The position numbers were made by a program, and so were the translations under genes. Shown in pieces: positions 33,054 through 43,943 of a DNA stretch of 64,000 nucleotides. Source of the stretch: Cylindrotheca closterium (lineage: Eukaryota; Bacillariophyta; Bacillariophyceae; Bacillariales; Bacillariaceae); the NCBI GenBank assembly GCA_933822405.4, contig CAKOGP040001981.1:7909-71908 (forward strand). The letters run 5' to 3'. Under the pieces are notes generated by a model. That model was not told the DNA's origin, did not search any database, and saw only the letters and a program-made list of their open reading frames with translations. Positions within the stretch are counted from its first letter, which is position 1, and each line of letters begins with the position of its first letter.

Positions 33054-34307
33054 ATGAATCATTCTCAGGATATCTGTAGTCCACATAGAGAGTCACTTCG
33101 ATCGCTGACCAATATGGGCTCATACAGCAGCCATCATTCAAGAAATTCGAAACAAAACTACTACCATGGAGCAAACAATGGCATGTCAATTCTTCGCAGC
33201 ATGTCCAACACAGAAACAAAGAACAACAAGAATAAGAAGAAAACTTCCAAGAGAAAGCTATCCAAGGACATGATTCAACTACGAGTTGATAACGCACACG
33301 TCCAAGTCGGTGATACCATAACTGGATCTATTGAAATGACGGAGGATGCTCCAACAACCCTGGTCAAATTGGTCTTTGAAGCGATCGAGTACACTGTCGT
33401 GGCGTTGACGCAAACAAGAGATAACCACATGGGACTAGAATATCTGGAAAAACATACCTCGGAAACCAACGTCCTGACGAGCCAACAAGTCTTGGTGGAC
33501 GTAGCGGAAGCACCCGACAGAAGACAAACATTTTCGTTTGTCATTCCCAAGGGACTCCCCGGAACCATGCGTTGCATATTGGATGGATCCGATCCAATCT
33601 TACCATCTCAATACAAAACTTCCTACACGATAACCGCATTTGCGTTCAAGAATACGTCCAAGGCACACGTCAGCCAATCCATTACAGTGTCCCCTCCATC
33701 GCGGCAAGAAATTCCATTGGATTCGTCCACCCTGTCCGTTTCGGTCATTAATCCAGTAAAATCCATCGCCAGCACTTTCTTTCAATGTGGAAGTACCAGC
33801 ACAGTGTATGATGACAACGACGACTATGGTGTCAATAGGGCGGTTGCCTCCAAGAAGAAGGGAACAACCGAAATCGAGGAGCACGACGAACAAGAGGTCT
33901 TTTTGGACAAGAGCCATCAACTATTTTCACTAAAGTGTCAACTCCCACTACAACCACACGACAAGTATTGCTTTGCGGTAGGACAAGTACTATGTGTGAA
34001 CGTCACAGATTGGTTGGGTCGTCAACTGTCGGGGGTATGGATGATCCAACTCATTCAAGAAGTGACCTGGTTGGCCAAAGGCCGCAGAGCCACATCGGTT
34101 TCCAAATGGAATTTGTTTGCCAACCACCACGAGTTGCCTACCAGCTTGGAGCGGTCCTTTGATGGACAAGCCTCCAAGCTCTCCATCCAACATTCCCTGG
34201 TCGTATTCTTGGCCACGGACGAAGAAGACCCGTCCAGAGAAGTCATGGCGTGCAGTGAAGCATTTCCAATTGTCATTGTCTCCAACACACGTGGATGGGA
34301 TGCCTAG
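33054..34307 (+). CDS. arrestin-domain-like protein
   Basis: A single exon of 417 residues. After a Ser/Asn/Lys-rich N-terminus, a beta-sandwich-like region begins with MIQLRVDNAHVQVGDTITGS, an arrestin-N type start. It is followed by FSFVIPKGLPGTMRC and YKTSYTITAFAF, a pattern typical of the arrestin fold. The C-terminal half has strands such as KLSIQHSLVVFLA. Arrestin-like proteins act as adaptors in receptor trafficking and ubiquitylation. No PPxY motif is visible, so a Nedd4-type link is not indicated. Assignment is by fold-level pattern. Confidence 0.6.
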   Translation: MNHSQDICSPHRESLRSLTNMGSYSSHHSRNSKQNYYHGANNGMSILRSMSNTETKNNKNKKKTSKRKLSKDMIQLRVDNAHVQVGDTITGSIEMTEDAPTTLVKLVFEAIEYTVVALTQTRDNHMGLEYLEKHTSETNVLTSQQVLVDVAEAPDRRQTFSFVIPKGLPGTMRCILDGSDPILPSQYKTSYTITAFAFKNTSKAHVSQSITVSPPSRQEIPLDSSTLSVSVINPVKSIASTFFQCGSTSTVYDDNDDYGVNRAVASKKKGTTEIEEHDEQEVFLDKSHQLFSLKCQLPLQPHDKYCFAVGQVLCVNVTDWLGRQLSGVWMIQLIQEVTWLAKGRRATSVSKWNLFANHHELPTSLERSFDGQASKLSIQHSLVVFLATDEEDPSREVMACSEAFPIVIVSNTRGWDA

Positions 34308-34472
34308 AATAGTGGCAACCGCAGTACTTTGTAATACTACTATAAAATATATAGATTTTCAAATATCATACTCAACAATGACTAATTATATGTCTTATAT
34401 GTACACACTACAATAGTAACATTTTCGCCCACAAATTCGTTCACATTCGACCAAAAGCAACATGTGTCCTCA

Positions 34473-35549
34473 CTAGTGCATTCTTACTATACTAAAAGGC
34501 AAACCCCCACCACTAGTACTACTTGCCACTTTGGATGCCTCACGTTGTTTCAACAAAGAAGAGGAAATCGGCTGATGACTGGTCATTTCTTGCAAAAATA
34601 GACTTTCCGAATACGAGTCTTCGAGGGAAGACGATAAATATCCAGGAGGAATATCTCCATCCTCCTCTTGTTGAGACATTAGCAGTTCTACCTTGTAATG
34701 CAATTGGACATTTTCCTTTTGCAATTGATTGACAATATCTTCATAGGCAGAAGCGTCAGAATCTCTTCTTACCAGTTCTTGTTGTTTTTGCTTTAGAGAG
34801 TAAACTTTTTCGTGCAGCTTCATGTTTTCACTTTGAAGCTTTTGGATGACTTCTTGATGCGCATTGATATCAGATCGGTAAGACAGATCCATTTGCGCAA
34901 TGGTGGCTTCCAGACGCACGATGGTTTCCTTCAGTTTGGAATTGGATGCCTTGAGGGTACTCTTGGAGGAGGCGGGTTCTTCTTGACATAAGGAAACCTT
35001 TTGACAAGGAAAGAGGCCCGCGCGGCGGGATTCAATGGGTTCTTGTTTCCCCGAAAGAAAATCATGAAACCAACTCTTGGGTTGGTTTTGTTGCTTTCGT
35101 TCGATTACTTTCTGTAACAAAATGGCTTGTGGGAGATCGTGTGTTCCTTTTCTGGCTCTTCTTTGCATGTAGAGTTCCAAATGTGCTTCAGGTGTTGCTC
35201 CCTTTCGTGCACGATTCTTCTTGTGCTTGTGCTTATTGTTTGAAGTGCTGTTGGATGTTGGTGCGGATGGTGGCTGATGGATGTCTTCCATTTCCTCTCC
35301 CAGCATCAGTTTGTCTTGCAGTTCGCCCAGGAGATCCTTCAAAGCACCGATATCATCTTCATCCGCTTCTTCAATCTTCATCTGAAAGTCGTCCAAATTC
35401 AGAAGTATTTTCTGCAGGTCCTCTTCCAGTTTGGCATTCGCCTGATCGCTGTTGTCTGAGGTTTCCACCTTGGATTGAAAGACATCCAATTCATCCAGGA
35501 CAGACTTCAAGTCTTGTTCTAATTCACTTCTTCTTCTGGCTGCTGGCAT
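34473..35549 (-). CDS. coiled-coil protein, function unknown
   Basis: A single exon of 358 residues. Two related helices open the protein (LEQDLKSVLDELDVFQSK and LEEDLQKILLNLDDFQMK), an internal repeat. A basic Lys/His linker (KHKHKKNRARKG) and a long coiled coil (KLKETIVRLEATIAQMDLSY; VYSLKQKQQELVRR) follow. The C-terminus is Ser-rich. There is no membrane segment and no enzymatic motif. A scaffolding or cytoskeletal role is conceivable but unsupported. Confidence 0.65.
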   Translation of the reverse strand: MPAARRRSELEQDLKSVLDELDVFQSKVETSDNSDQANAKLEEDLQKILLNLDDFQMKIEEADEDDIGALKDLLGELQDKLMLGEEMEDIHQPPSAPTSNSTSNNKHKHKKNRARKGATPEAHLELYMQRRARKGTHDLPQAILLQKVIERKQQNQPKSWFHDFLSGKQEPIESRRAGLFPCQKVSLCQEEPASSKSTLKASNSKLKETIVRLEATIAQMDLSYRSDINAHQEVIQKLQSENMKLHEKVYSLKQKQQELVRRDSDASAYEDIVNQLQKENVQLHYKVELLMSQQEEDGDIPPGYLSSSLEDSYSESLFLQEMTSHQPISSSLLKQREASKVASSTSGGGLPFSIVRMH

Positions 35550-36280
35550 TGTTTATTATTATTATTAATATTAATAATAATGTTTGTATTATCTTTGTGA
35601 TTTTGTGGTTGTGTGACAGATGGTTATCAGTTGTCAAAAATGTGATGTTCGGGTGGGGCGTTGCCCACCGCAGAAAACAGAATTGCGGCAATTTGAAAAT
35701 TCTGCGAAACAGAACATCATCGCGAAGGTCGTGTCACGAACAATGACGAACCAGAATGCACACCTAGTTCCAAAGTTCCACACAGGATACCCTTTACTTA
35801 AGCGAGGTCAATTTGCACACTGTGTTTTACGAGTGCAAATTTGGTTCCGCGATCTCTTTAGCCAATCACACAATCGGATGTCAGAAGAGTGTCAAAGTTG
35901 GGGCGTTCTAATCGAAAGTGGAAATCGTACCAGAATCAGACGCTCGTGGTGGCTAGTTTGGTGTCGGAGGAACTTTGTAGTACAGACGTCATTGGTTTTG
36001 ACCAAGAAGAGTGTCATCCAACACATCACAGACTCCATCACAGAAGATGCAGGTTGAGGCGTTTCGAACTGTTGTGACACAGACGCCATTGGTTTGATAT
36101 CCAATACATCTGACATCATAGACTATCATTGCCTAAAATAGGTCAGGGCCGAATGAATCAAAAGACATTTGACCGCTAGCTGTTACTTGGTTCCAATATT
36201 TTACACATCCGCAGAAAAAGTATGGATAAGTATCACTTCATCAACACAATTTTAATAAAAAAATAGACCACTAGCATTCA
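35550..36280. other. intergenic, no gene seen
   Basis: About 730 bp upstream of the coiled-coil gene. An AT-rich run (TTATTATTATTAATATTAATAAT, described here as a 22-25 bp TTA/ATT-rich stretch) lies at 35551-35580. The remaining open frames are short. Confidence 0.35.
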
Positions 36281-39200
36281 TCATATCGAAGATAGAATTT
36301 CTCTCAGTTCCTCCGATGTGAGTCCCCCATCCAAACCTCCGGCTGGAATCTTGCTGTCCTTGGAGTTCTTTGTCGTCGTCGAAACAAGTAAGGAAGCTTC
36401 ACCCTCGTCTTCGTAGGTCACTTGACGATCCATTCGAATGGCGTCAATCTTTTCCTCAATCGTATTCTGGATAATGTAACGATGCACATATGTCTTTGCA
36501 GTTTGTCCAATGCGATGCACTCGATTAATGGCTTGGGAATCCAGGCCACTATCCATCAAGGGTTCAATCATGAATACATGGGTCGCTTCGACCAGAGTCA
36601 GACCTTCGGCACCGCTCTTGACATTTAAAAGCATGACTTGGCAGGTCGACCGCAAGGCTTGGGCGCTGGCACCAAAGGATTTGGCACCTTTGGGGTGCGT
36701 AAATGCAATCTTGTTCGCAAACAATGCACTCTCGACAATGGCCAGCATTTCGTCCCACTGCGAAAAGACAAGGCATCGTTCTCCTTTCTCTATAACTTCC
36801 ATCAAATCTCCAATCAAGCGATCCACTTTGGTGCCCCAGGATCCTTCAAACTTCTTATTATTATTGTGAACAATAACAGTGCTCCTTGGATCTTGCTGTT
36901 TCAGTGAATCCTCTGCGGCGGCAATCAATATTTCGTCTCGGCTCGTCATACTGAGACATTTCATGGGACAACGAACAATACTGCTGCTACCAGAACTTCT
37001 CTTCAATATTTCGTCAATGCACTTTGTGTGCAAGGAGTGTCCACATTTCAAAACGGCTCGATCCGCCAAACCAAATTCTGTGAGACAGACTGGGCATGTC
37101 GGTTTCTCCTTTTTCGTTTCATCATCAGTAGATCGACCTTGTTCCACGGATTGGTTCTTTAGATACCGCAAGCAAGCAATGTCACGACGTAGCGCTGCTA
37201 GCGCACTAGCCTGCTTTACCTTGTGATCCATTACCAGTGCTGGCATATTGCGTGGAATCACAATTCTGTCCAGCTCTTGTTGAGGCAGAGAGCTCAGCTT
37301 TTCTCCAACCCGTGGAAGTCGCATCGTGCTTTTGCAGGCATTCAATTCGTCATAGTCCGATAACATATCAAAGTGAACTCGCCAATGTCGTTTGGCAGCA
37401 GCTAGTTCTTTTCGTTCACATTCCACAAGTTTCAAGTATGCATCTGCTTGATCCTGATAACTAACGACCATGTCGAGGACTTGTCCATGTCCCAAATGAT
37501 ATTTCGATGGTACGTCTGACAGCCACCGCGCAATAGACTTTAGGATGGTGAGAAAGACACGGTCGTTGAGACCAGTCTCGTATTCCAACATGGTTTCCTC
37601 CAACTTGCAATGACGACACACTGGTCCCTACAGTTGGTATTAATTAATTGCCAAGACGGAAATGTGTCAGTGAAACAAATCTTCAACATACTTTACAATA
37701 TGAAAAGCGACTTACGGTTTGAAACCAATCTGCTCGGCACTTGCGACACGTCGAGTTCTCTAGAATCTCACCCATTGACGGGTCGTCAGACAACTCAACG
37801 ACGCGCTTCATCCACATCCGGGAAGAATGCAACCGCTCAAGACGTGATTGCAATGCCATTTGCAAACCAGCGATGGATTCAAATTGAGGAAAGCCTGTCG
37901 AACCATGACTGAAATCGCCATTGAACAGTTCGTAGAGATCGTTCTTAACTACATTGCACAAGTAATCCTTAGCATGGGAAGAAAGTCTCTTGCCATCCAC
38001 ATCGACTGCCAGTAGCGACAGCAGGTCTTGCCACCATCGTTCTTTTTCTTTCTTCTTCAGCTTTTCTTGGCCGGAAAGTCTATAGAATTCTTCTTCCAAT
38101 CGATATTGTTGCTTTCGAAGTTGTTGAAGCTGAACTTGCGAAGCGCGATGATTCGATTTTGCAAAGCCCAAGTAGTTGGACTCAAGAGTGGTCAACTCAC
38201 CGTTGAATTTCTTAAGTCTAGTCTCGAGACCATTCAGAGCTTCACCAGACGATGGATCGGGTGAATTTCTCTTGAGCTGGATCAGTGAGTCGACCACATT
38301 CGTTGAATTATGAAGAATATGCATCCGCTGAAGATCATCTTGCCCAACTGACGGCTCCATGAAATTGACTTCCAAGCCAACAATGGAGGAATCGTTGTTT
38401 CCATCCATTGGAGCCTTCGGCGAGAACGCACTTTCGATGCGAATACGCCAGATCTTGGATCGATTTGTTCTGATCCCGCCGAATGACAGCCAATCAGTTG
38501 CAGCTTGTTTATCAAAGGAGAACCTTCGAACATCGACAAATGAGCCACCCAATGAAGCAAGCGCAACTTGCAAGACGCATGTTTTTGGGATAATGTGTGT
38601 CGCAGAAGTGCCATAAGATGAAACGAGCGGTCTCACTTTGAACGCTGTCAACTTCTTCCCAGAGCTAAATTCTGCATTAGCCCAAACATCGTCCAGCGTG
38701 CTGAAATCATTCTTTGGGTCTTCGAGTTTCCATCTTAGAACGACCCGACCATCTCTACAGACTTCTGTTTGACCCTCCAATGACTCGCATCCACTAATAA
38801 TAGCTTCTCCGACAACTGGACTTGGTTCTGCATTTTTGTCAGTCAGCTCGAGAGCCTCCGAGTATAACTTTGAACTGGTGTCAAGTAGAGTTTCGTCGCT
38901 CTCTTGCACTTGAAAAGGGGCATCTTCCCACTGCTTCAGTTCGACTTTCAACTTCGATATGCAAGCCAAAGCGTTTGTGTGCAAAGTGGCAATGCGCTGC
39001 GATTCCTCACACTTTGTCCGAGCATCGTCGATAATCTTATCCAAAACTTGCTGCATACTCAGAACTCGATTTGACAGGCCACTAGCACCTCTTCGTCCCA
39101 ATTTTTGTATTCCGGATGATCCAACTTGGGGATGGCAACACGCGGCACGAAGAGAATGCAATCCGCCGGATATCCGTTCCATTTTCTTTTTTCCTTTCAA

Positions 39201-41685
39201 TCCTTCGTTGACGACTAGAAGTGTTTGCTCCAGTTGCTTCTTGTAAAAGTGGCGCTCGATGGACGAGAAGTCCAGAACGACTTTCCTTTCGATCTGTTCC
39301 GGAATTCCAAGCTGCACTCGAATGTGTGGATTGGATTTCGTACTTCGCCAAAAGATAGGATACAACATGTGCTTTATCCGTTCCTCCAGTCCAGGAAGAA
39401 AGCTGTGGTGACAATGTCGAAACGAGTCTTTCAGCTGAAAGGGCATGATGCCAATAAAGAGAAGTAAACCATACAAGTCATCAAGCTTTCCACGCCCAAT
39501 GGGAGTTCCCGTCACACACCATCGTTGCTTGGCATGTAGTCTGAGCGCCATTTTTGCGGCAGCAGCAGCAGTTCCTTCGACTCGTTGTGCCTCGTCCAGA
39601 CAAATCCGCCACCACTGTATACTATTCAGAGGCGACGGAACCACCCTGTACCTCTTTTTGGCTCGAAAGGATTTGCCTCCATTCAAGAATTGATTGTCAC
39701 TGTGTGGTAACTCGGAATTCAAGACTGGGAAGGTTGTCAATACAATATCTGCATCAGCCAGAACATGTGGATGAATCAGCAAGCGCTCTTCCACATCAAT
39801 CTTGCCGTCGCATAGCTGCTTCACTCCACGGTAGATGACAATCTTCAATGTTTTAGATGAATGTCTCCTTATTTCTCGTGCCCATTGTTCCAAAATTGCA
39901 GGAGGTGTCACGATTAGTGTGCCCCGTGACTTAATTGGCTCCTTTGAACAAGATTTAGCGCTACAGCTGGGACACCTATGCTGTGAACATTGACGAGACA
40001 GTGGGATTTGGTCAAGTGAATTGTATCCAGAACATAATGCATGCAAACGACCTTTGCATTCTGAGCAATGAACCCATCCAAACGGTCGCGAAGCGTCATT
40101 CGAGCACGCGACACATACATCGTTTTTATAGCTCAAGGGATCCTGAAGCTCCGATAGTGTCTGTTGGAATGCCACACCCTTAATTCCCTGTTCCTCGGCA
40201 AGTATTGTTTCTAATGACACATTCGTGGTATCATCCATTGGTCTCGGGTGTGACAAGATGCATGCCAGAACCTATTGGAGTTACGAAAATTGTCGGCATG
40301 AATAAATCTTCGAAAACAAGAAGGTTCTTGCTTTGGACATGATACTTACCTCTACTGTTTTTCCTAGGCCTGTGAAGGCGAGAGGGAAGTGTAAATAGGA
40401 GCATGATTTGATATGACAGGAAACCTGCAGTACTGGACTTACCCATACTTTCCGCCAAAATGCCGCCTCGCACTCCAGCGCATTTGGGTCCAACTGAAGC
40501 TAACCGTGCCTCTTGTAAGCTACGGCATAAGGCACCAGTGAAGGGATTCAAAAATACCAACGGGTCAAACTGCTGGTCTTGTCTATCCTCTTGTGTCTCC
40601 AGAAATCTAGTCAAAGGTGTCACACCATCATGACAAAGGACAAGCCAGCATACTTGCCATATCCCGTCATCTTTGTTCGCCTCCTGTTGTTCTCGACGTA
40701 GCATCCATTCGACAGCAAAACTCTGATACTCCCGCATTTCTGGCTGTAATCCATCCACAACTCGCGGCGGGGCATCGTCGCCTTTCTCTTTCATTTCCTT
40801 ACATCTCTGTTCAAAACGGCAATTGTCAATTAGCTGGTAGACAAAGCTTGCCCGGATCGGTTCCATATTCTTGCCCGATGGATCGTTGTCGACCGCATGA
40901 ATCAAGGATTTCGGAAAGATTTGTGCTAGGGCTTTTCGAAGCGCAAGTGTGCTACGAAGGCTCTTGTGTGTTCGCATTCGGATAGAATTTGTTCCTAGGA
41001 GATAGGTAGAGACTTCCCCTGGTGCCGCCAATTCAAACGCGGCATCTGTTATTGAGATTTGCAAACTATAGGATTTCGTTCTTTCGTTGAGCTTTTCAGG
41101 AGGCTGGAATTGTCTCTGGAAAATGCAGTGCCGCCTAGGCGGTATCTCTATACCTTTTCCTTCATTATGACTGACATGGACGCAAAGCATACCATGTTCC
41201 ATAATTGCAGAAAGTACAGCTGAGGAGTTTCCCTCATACTCCTTCTCAAAGACAACACACTTCAAACAAATCTCAAGATGATTCTTGTCTGATATGAGGC
41301 GAAGTGAACGATTGGCTTGCTCATAACAATTGGATGATCGTTGAACATGAGAGGAGAATATTTCATTCAGAGCTTGCGCCAAGACTTCATGCTGTGGTAG
41401 TCGAATGGTGGAACTGTCGCTTGAATCATCATTTTCAGAAGTATCAGCAGCATTATCATGCTTCCCATTCTCATTGTCCGAAGAGACACCAACCACAACG
41501 ACTTCTTCATTATGCCCTGAATCATCATTAGGATCTTCAAAGACCGTATCTTCGTTATCATCAATGATCAGTCGTCGTCGTTTCCTTTGCTTTTCCTCTT
41601 CCGTATTCTCCGGAGGCACTGGTGGCACAACTTCGGACACTGTGGGATTTGCATTTCGTTTTGGAACAGGCTTGCGTTTTCCCAT
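36281..41685 (-). CDS. SHPRH: SHPRH-type SNF2 ATPase/RING E3 ubiquitin ligase (4 exons, one of 20 nt)
   Basis: Exons 41685-40443, 40369-40350, 40271-37716 and 37627-36281 give 1721 residues, close to the size of human SHPRH. The start is the first ATG (MGKRKPVPK) after an in-frame stop. The SNF2 ATPase is interrupted by large insertions, as in SHPRH. The Walker A box (ESMGLGKTVE) is assembled across a 20-nt exon. A PHD-like Cys cluster (CVACSNDASRPFGWVHCSEC) follows, then TLIVTPPAILEQW, the DEAQ box (WWRICLDEAQRVEG) and WCVTGTPIGRGKLDDLYGLL. The RING finger (CPVCLTEFG...CGHSLHTKC) lies between the two ATPase lobes, and the C-terminal lobe has CLVFSQWDEML, KSGAEGLTLV and INRVHRIGQT. The family ligates ubiquitin to PCNA in DNA damage tolerance; that role is assumed by homology. 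Confidence 0.92.
40350..40369 (-). other. 20-nt micro-exon carrying the Walker A core of the SHPRH-like gene
   Basis: Flanked by GT-AG introns of 73 bp (40370-40442) and 78 bp (40272-40349). With the last G of exon 1 it encodes G-L-G-K-T-V-E. Skipping it would remove the nucleotide-binding loop and shift the frame. Confidence 0.8.
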
Positions 41686-41941
41686 TGCGCAAGCTACTGC
41701 AAGAGGATGCTCTGAGAATGTCCCCTTGGATTGGGTATGCTGTTCAGGGATGCTGACTGGTATCGGTGATGTCAATTCTGAAATGCGCTCATCTGCTTCA
41801 CGTGGCACCTTGGTGGCACGTCACAAAAATCAATTGGTCGAAGTAGTCCGACATGCGTGGACGCTAAATAATAATATTAATATGTGGTGACAAAAGTTCA
41901 TTCTATAAAATTCCTTCACAAAAGCTTGAAGAGAGCATCGA

Positions 41942-42288
41942 TTATAATGCAGCTCTCTTCTGATACAGTAAATACATACAGTTTTTACAGTATACAACGC
42001 TGGAATGTGCTTGATCCAAACCACCAGACCAACGACCATCGGGTTTGGCTCCATGGACATACCACGTATCATCAGGACCGAAATCAACGTCTTGGACATT
42101 TCTCCCTTTCGCTTTGCAATTTTTATTTGTTTGGACAATCCATTAGGAATTGATCTCCAATCTTGAGACTGCCACTCTCGGTTTCCATCATCATGATCCA
42201 ATACGAGCAACCAGGAATTTCCATCATCTGGAAGTACAACCTTAATCCGACTACCAATTCTTCCTGTAATAGGTCGAGGTGGTGACAT
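41942..42288 (-). pseudogene. possible small gene with a frame break
   Basis: From an ATG at 42288 the frame reads SRIKVVLPDDGNSWLLVLDH, which looks like protein. About 70 codons on, a different frame carries FGPDDTWYVHGAKPDGRWSG to a TAA at 41942. No good GT-AG intron joins them, so either a one-base shift broke a small gene or I missed an intron. The region lies just upstream of the SHPRH-like gene and could also be a cryptic 5' exon of it. Evidence is by eye only. Confidence 0.3.
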
Positions 42289-42632
42289 TCTTGCTGTGGT
42301 GCATTCAAAATTGAGAGTAGAAGTGGATGCTATTTTATTGATTGATGATTTCCCGCCATATAAATATTATTGATAGAATAGTGGTCGATCGAGTGAGTCG
42401 AGTTCGTTGTTATATATATTGTAAGCGATAAAAAAGCAGATCTGACCGCCATTCTACCGACACCCTGTTTATTTTAATTTTAATAACAACCTCTTTCATC
42501 TTTTGATTTTGATCCCTACTTAGCAACCTCCCTCATCTTTGGATCCCTTCTTAGCAACCTCCCTGATCTTTGGATCCCTACTTAACAACCCCCTCTTTCT
42601 TCGGACCCTGTTTATTAACCACCTCCCTCCAT
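42289..42632. other. intergenic with a degenerate minisatellite
   Basis: The left part is AT-rich. The right part holds the imperfect repeats listed next and adjoins repeat copy B. Confidence 0.4.
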
Positions 42633-42655
42633 CTTCGGACCCTTTTTTAAAAAAG
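42485..42655 (+). repeat. degenerate minisatellite of about 31-36 bp at the 3' edge of repeat copy B
   Basis: Four to five imperfect units with AGCAACCTCCCTCATC and TTTGGATCCCT (diverging to TTCGGACCCT). The last unit overlaps the end of repeat copy B (TCTTCGGACCC), the point where its match to copy A stops. Confidence 0.65.
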
Positions 42656-43217
42656 AATTCCATCACAAACAGTAGTACCGGTAGACAGAAAAACAAACAA
42701 ACTTTTTGACTCCATCTTTTTTCAAGTTCAATTCATCTTTGGGCTCCCCAAATGCACAATACTCGTCGTGGTCGCAAATTACCCTCGTCCATCCAATATT
42801 CGTGTAACAGTCTTGGACACACGAAGATAAGGTGTTCATCAATCATTATTACAGTAAGAGTGCTCATTTTTTCGCAGACAGTAGTATATTATTTTTACAT
42901 CGAAGTGCTATAGGACTAGTCATTACAGTATTAATAGGCATACATTCATATAATCATATATTCAAATTAGTTTCTATCCCTTTCCCTTTCGTCGCGTTGG
43001 TATTGTAGAATCAACCAGCTGATCCTGAAAGTAGCTTCCGCCGTTGTCCATGGTTGTCGTCCATCCTAGAATTCGAACGCCGTCGTCCTTTCATATAAAT
43101 CTGGTTGCAAAGTTGGTTGGTTGTTATTTTTCAATACCAGTACCAGACATGCCAATCTGGCAATGTCATAGTAAAGGATACTGAATGGGTTGAAGACGCC
43201 GCTGCTCCCTTCAGTTC

Positions 43218-43318
43218 CAGTGCCATCGCGAAACTGCATGTACCACCGAGCATTGCCAATTATACAATACATATAATTGACAATGACAGCTGTTCACATG
43301 TCTAACCGATATCGCTTG
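43218..43318 (+). repeat. shared 3' hairpin element (copy in repeat B)
   Basis: Blocks TGCCATCGCGAAACTGCA, ATTGCCAATTAT...ATAATTGACAAT (imperfect hairpin), CAGCTGTTCACATG and GATATCGCT are in the same order as the elements 3' of the ART genes. It lies about 630 bp after the stop of the 43944-46364 gene. Confidence 0.65.
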
Positions 43319-43943
43319 CTCCCCATATTTGAGCAGGGTGATGGATCACATGATACTGATATTCCATGGGAGACTTCCGCTTTGTCTTTCGAATCCAATA
43401 ACAGAGTGGTAGAGTTCAAGACTCTTTTTTTTTCAAAAGTTGAAGGGACCGCTTATCTGGGCTCTTGCCGATCATGGACGCGCTTACGGGCCTCGGCCTG
43501 CCCATCCATTCAACAAAGACTGGAGGGAAGCATCCAAACTCAGCAAGCCATGAAATCGTCTGGTTTCGCGTCGCCGATGCAATCCTAGTGAGTGACCAAT
43601 CCACTAGAAACCACAAAGGAAAACACTAGCCAGCCGAAGGATCCCTTATAAATGTGCGACGACACAACAAGACTTGCAGATTTGCTGTGCAATTGTATTA
43701 TCATAGTTGAACAAAGAAGAAAACAAAAAGTGGTGAGACCATGGTTCAGAAAGTAGATGCAATTGAAACGGTCAAGGTCAAGAAAACGTACCAGGAGAAA
43801 TGAAGTGACGTCGTCGTCGTTGTCATGACAAAAGTTGTCATTATGGGGTGAATCCTATTGAACTCTTTGATGGGTTGTTCGTGTGTTGTCGCACACTATT
43901 ATCATCCTTCATCTATTTCAAAGTCGTACCAAGAATGTACTTT

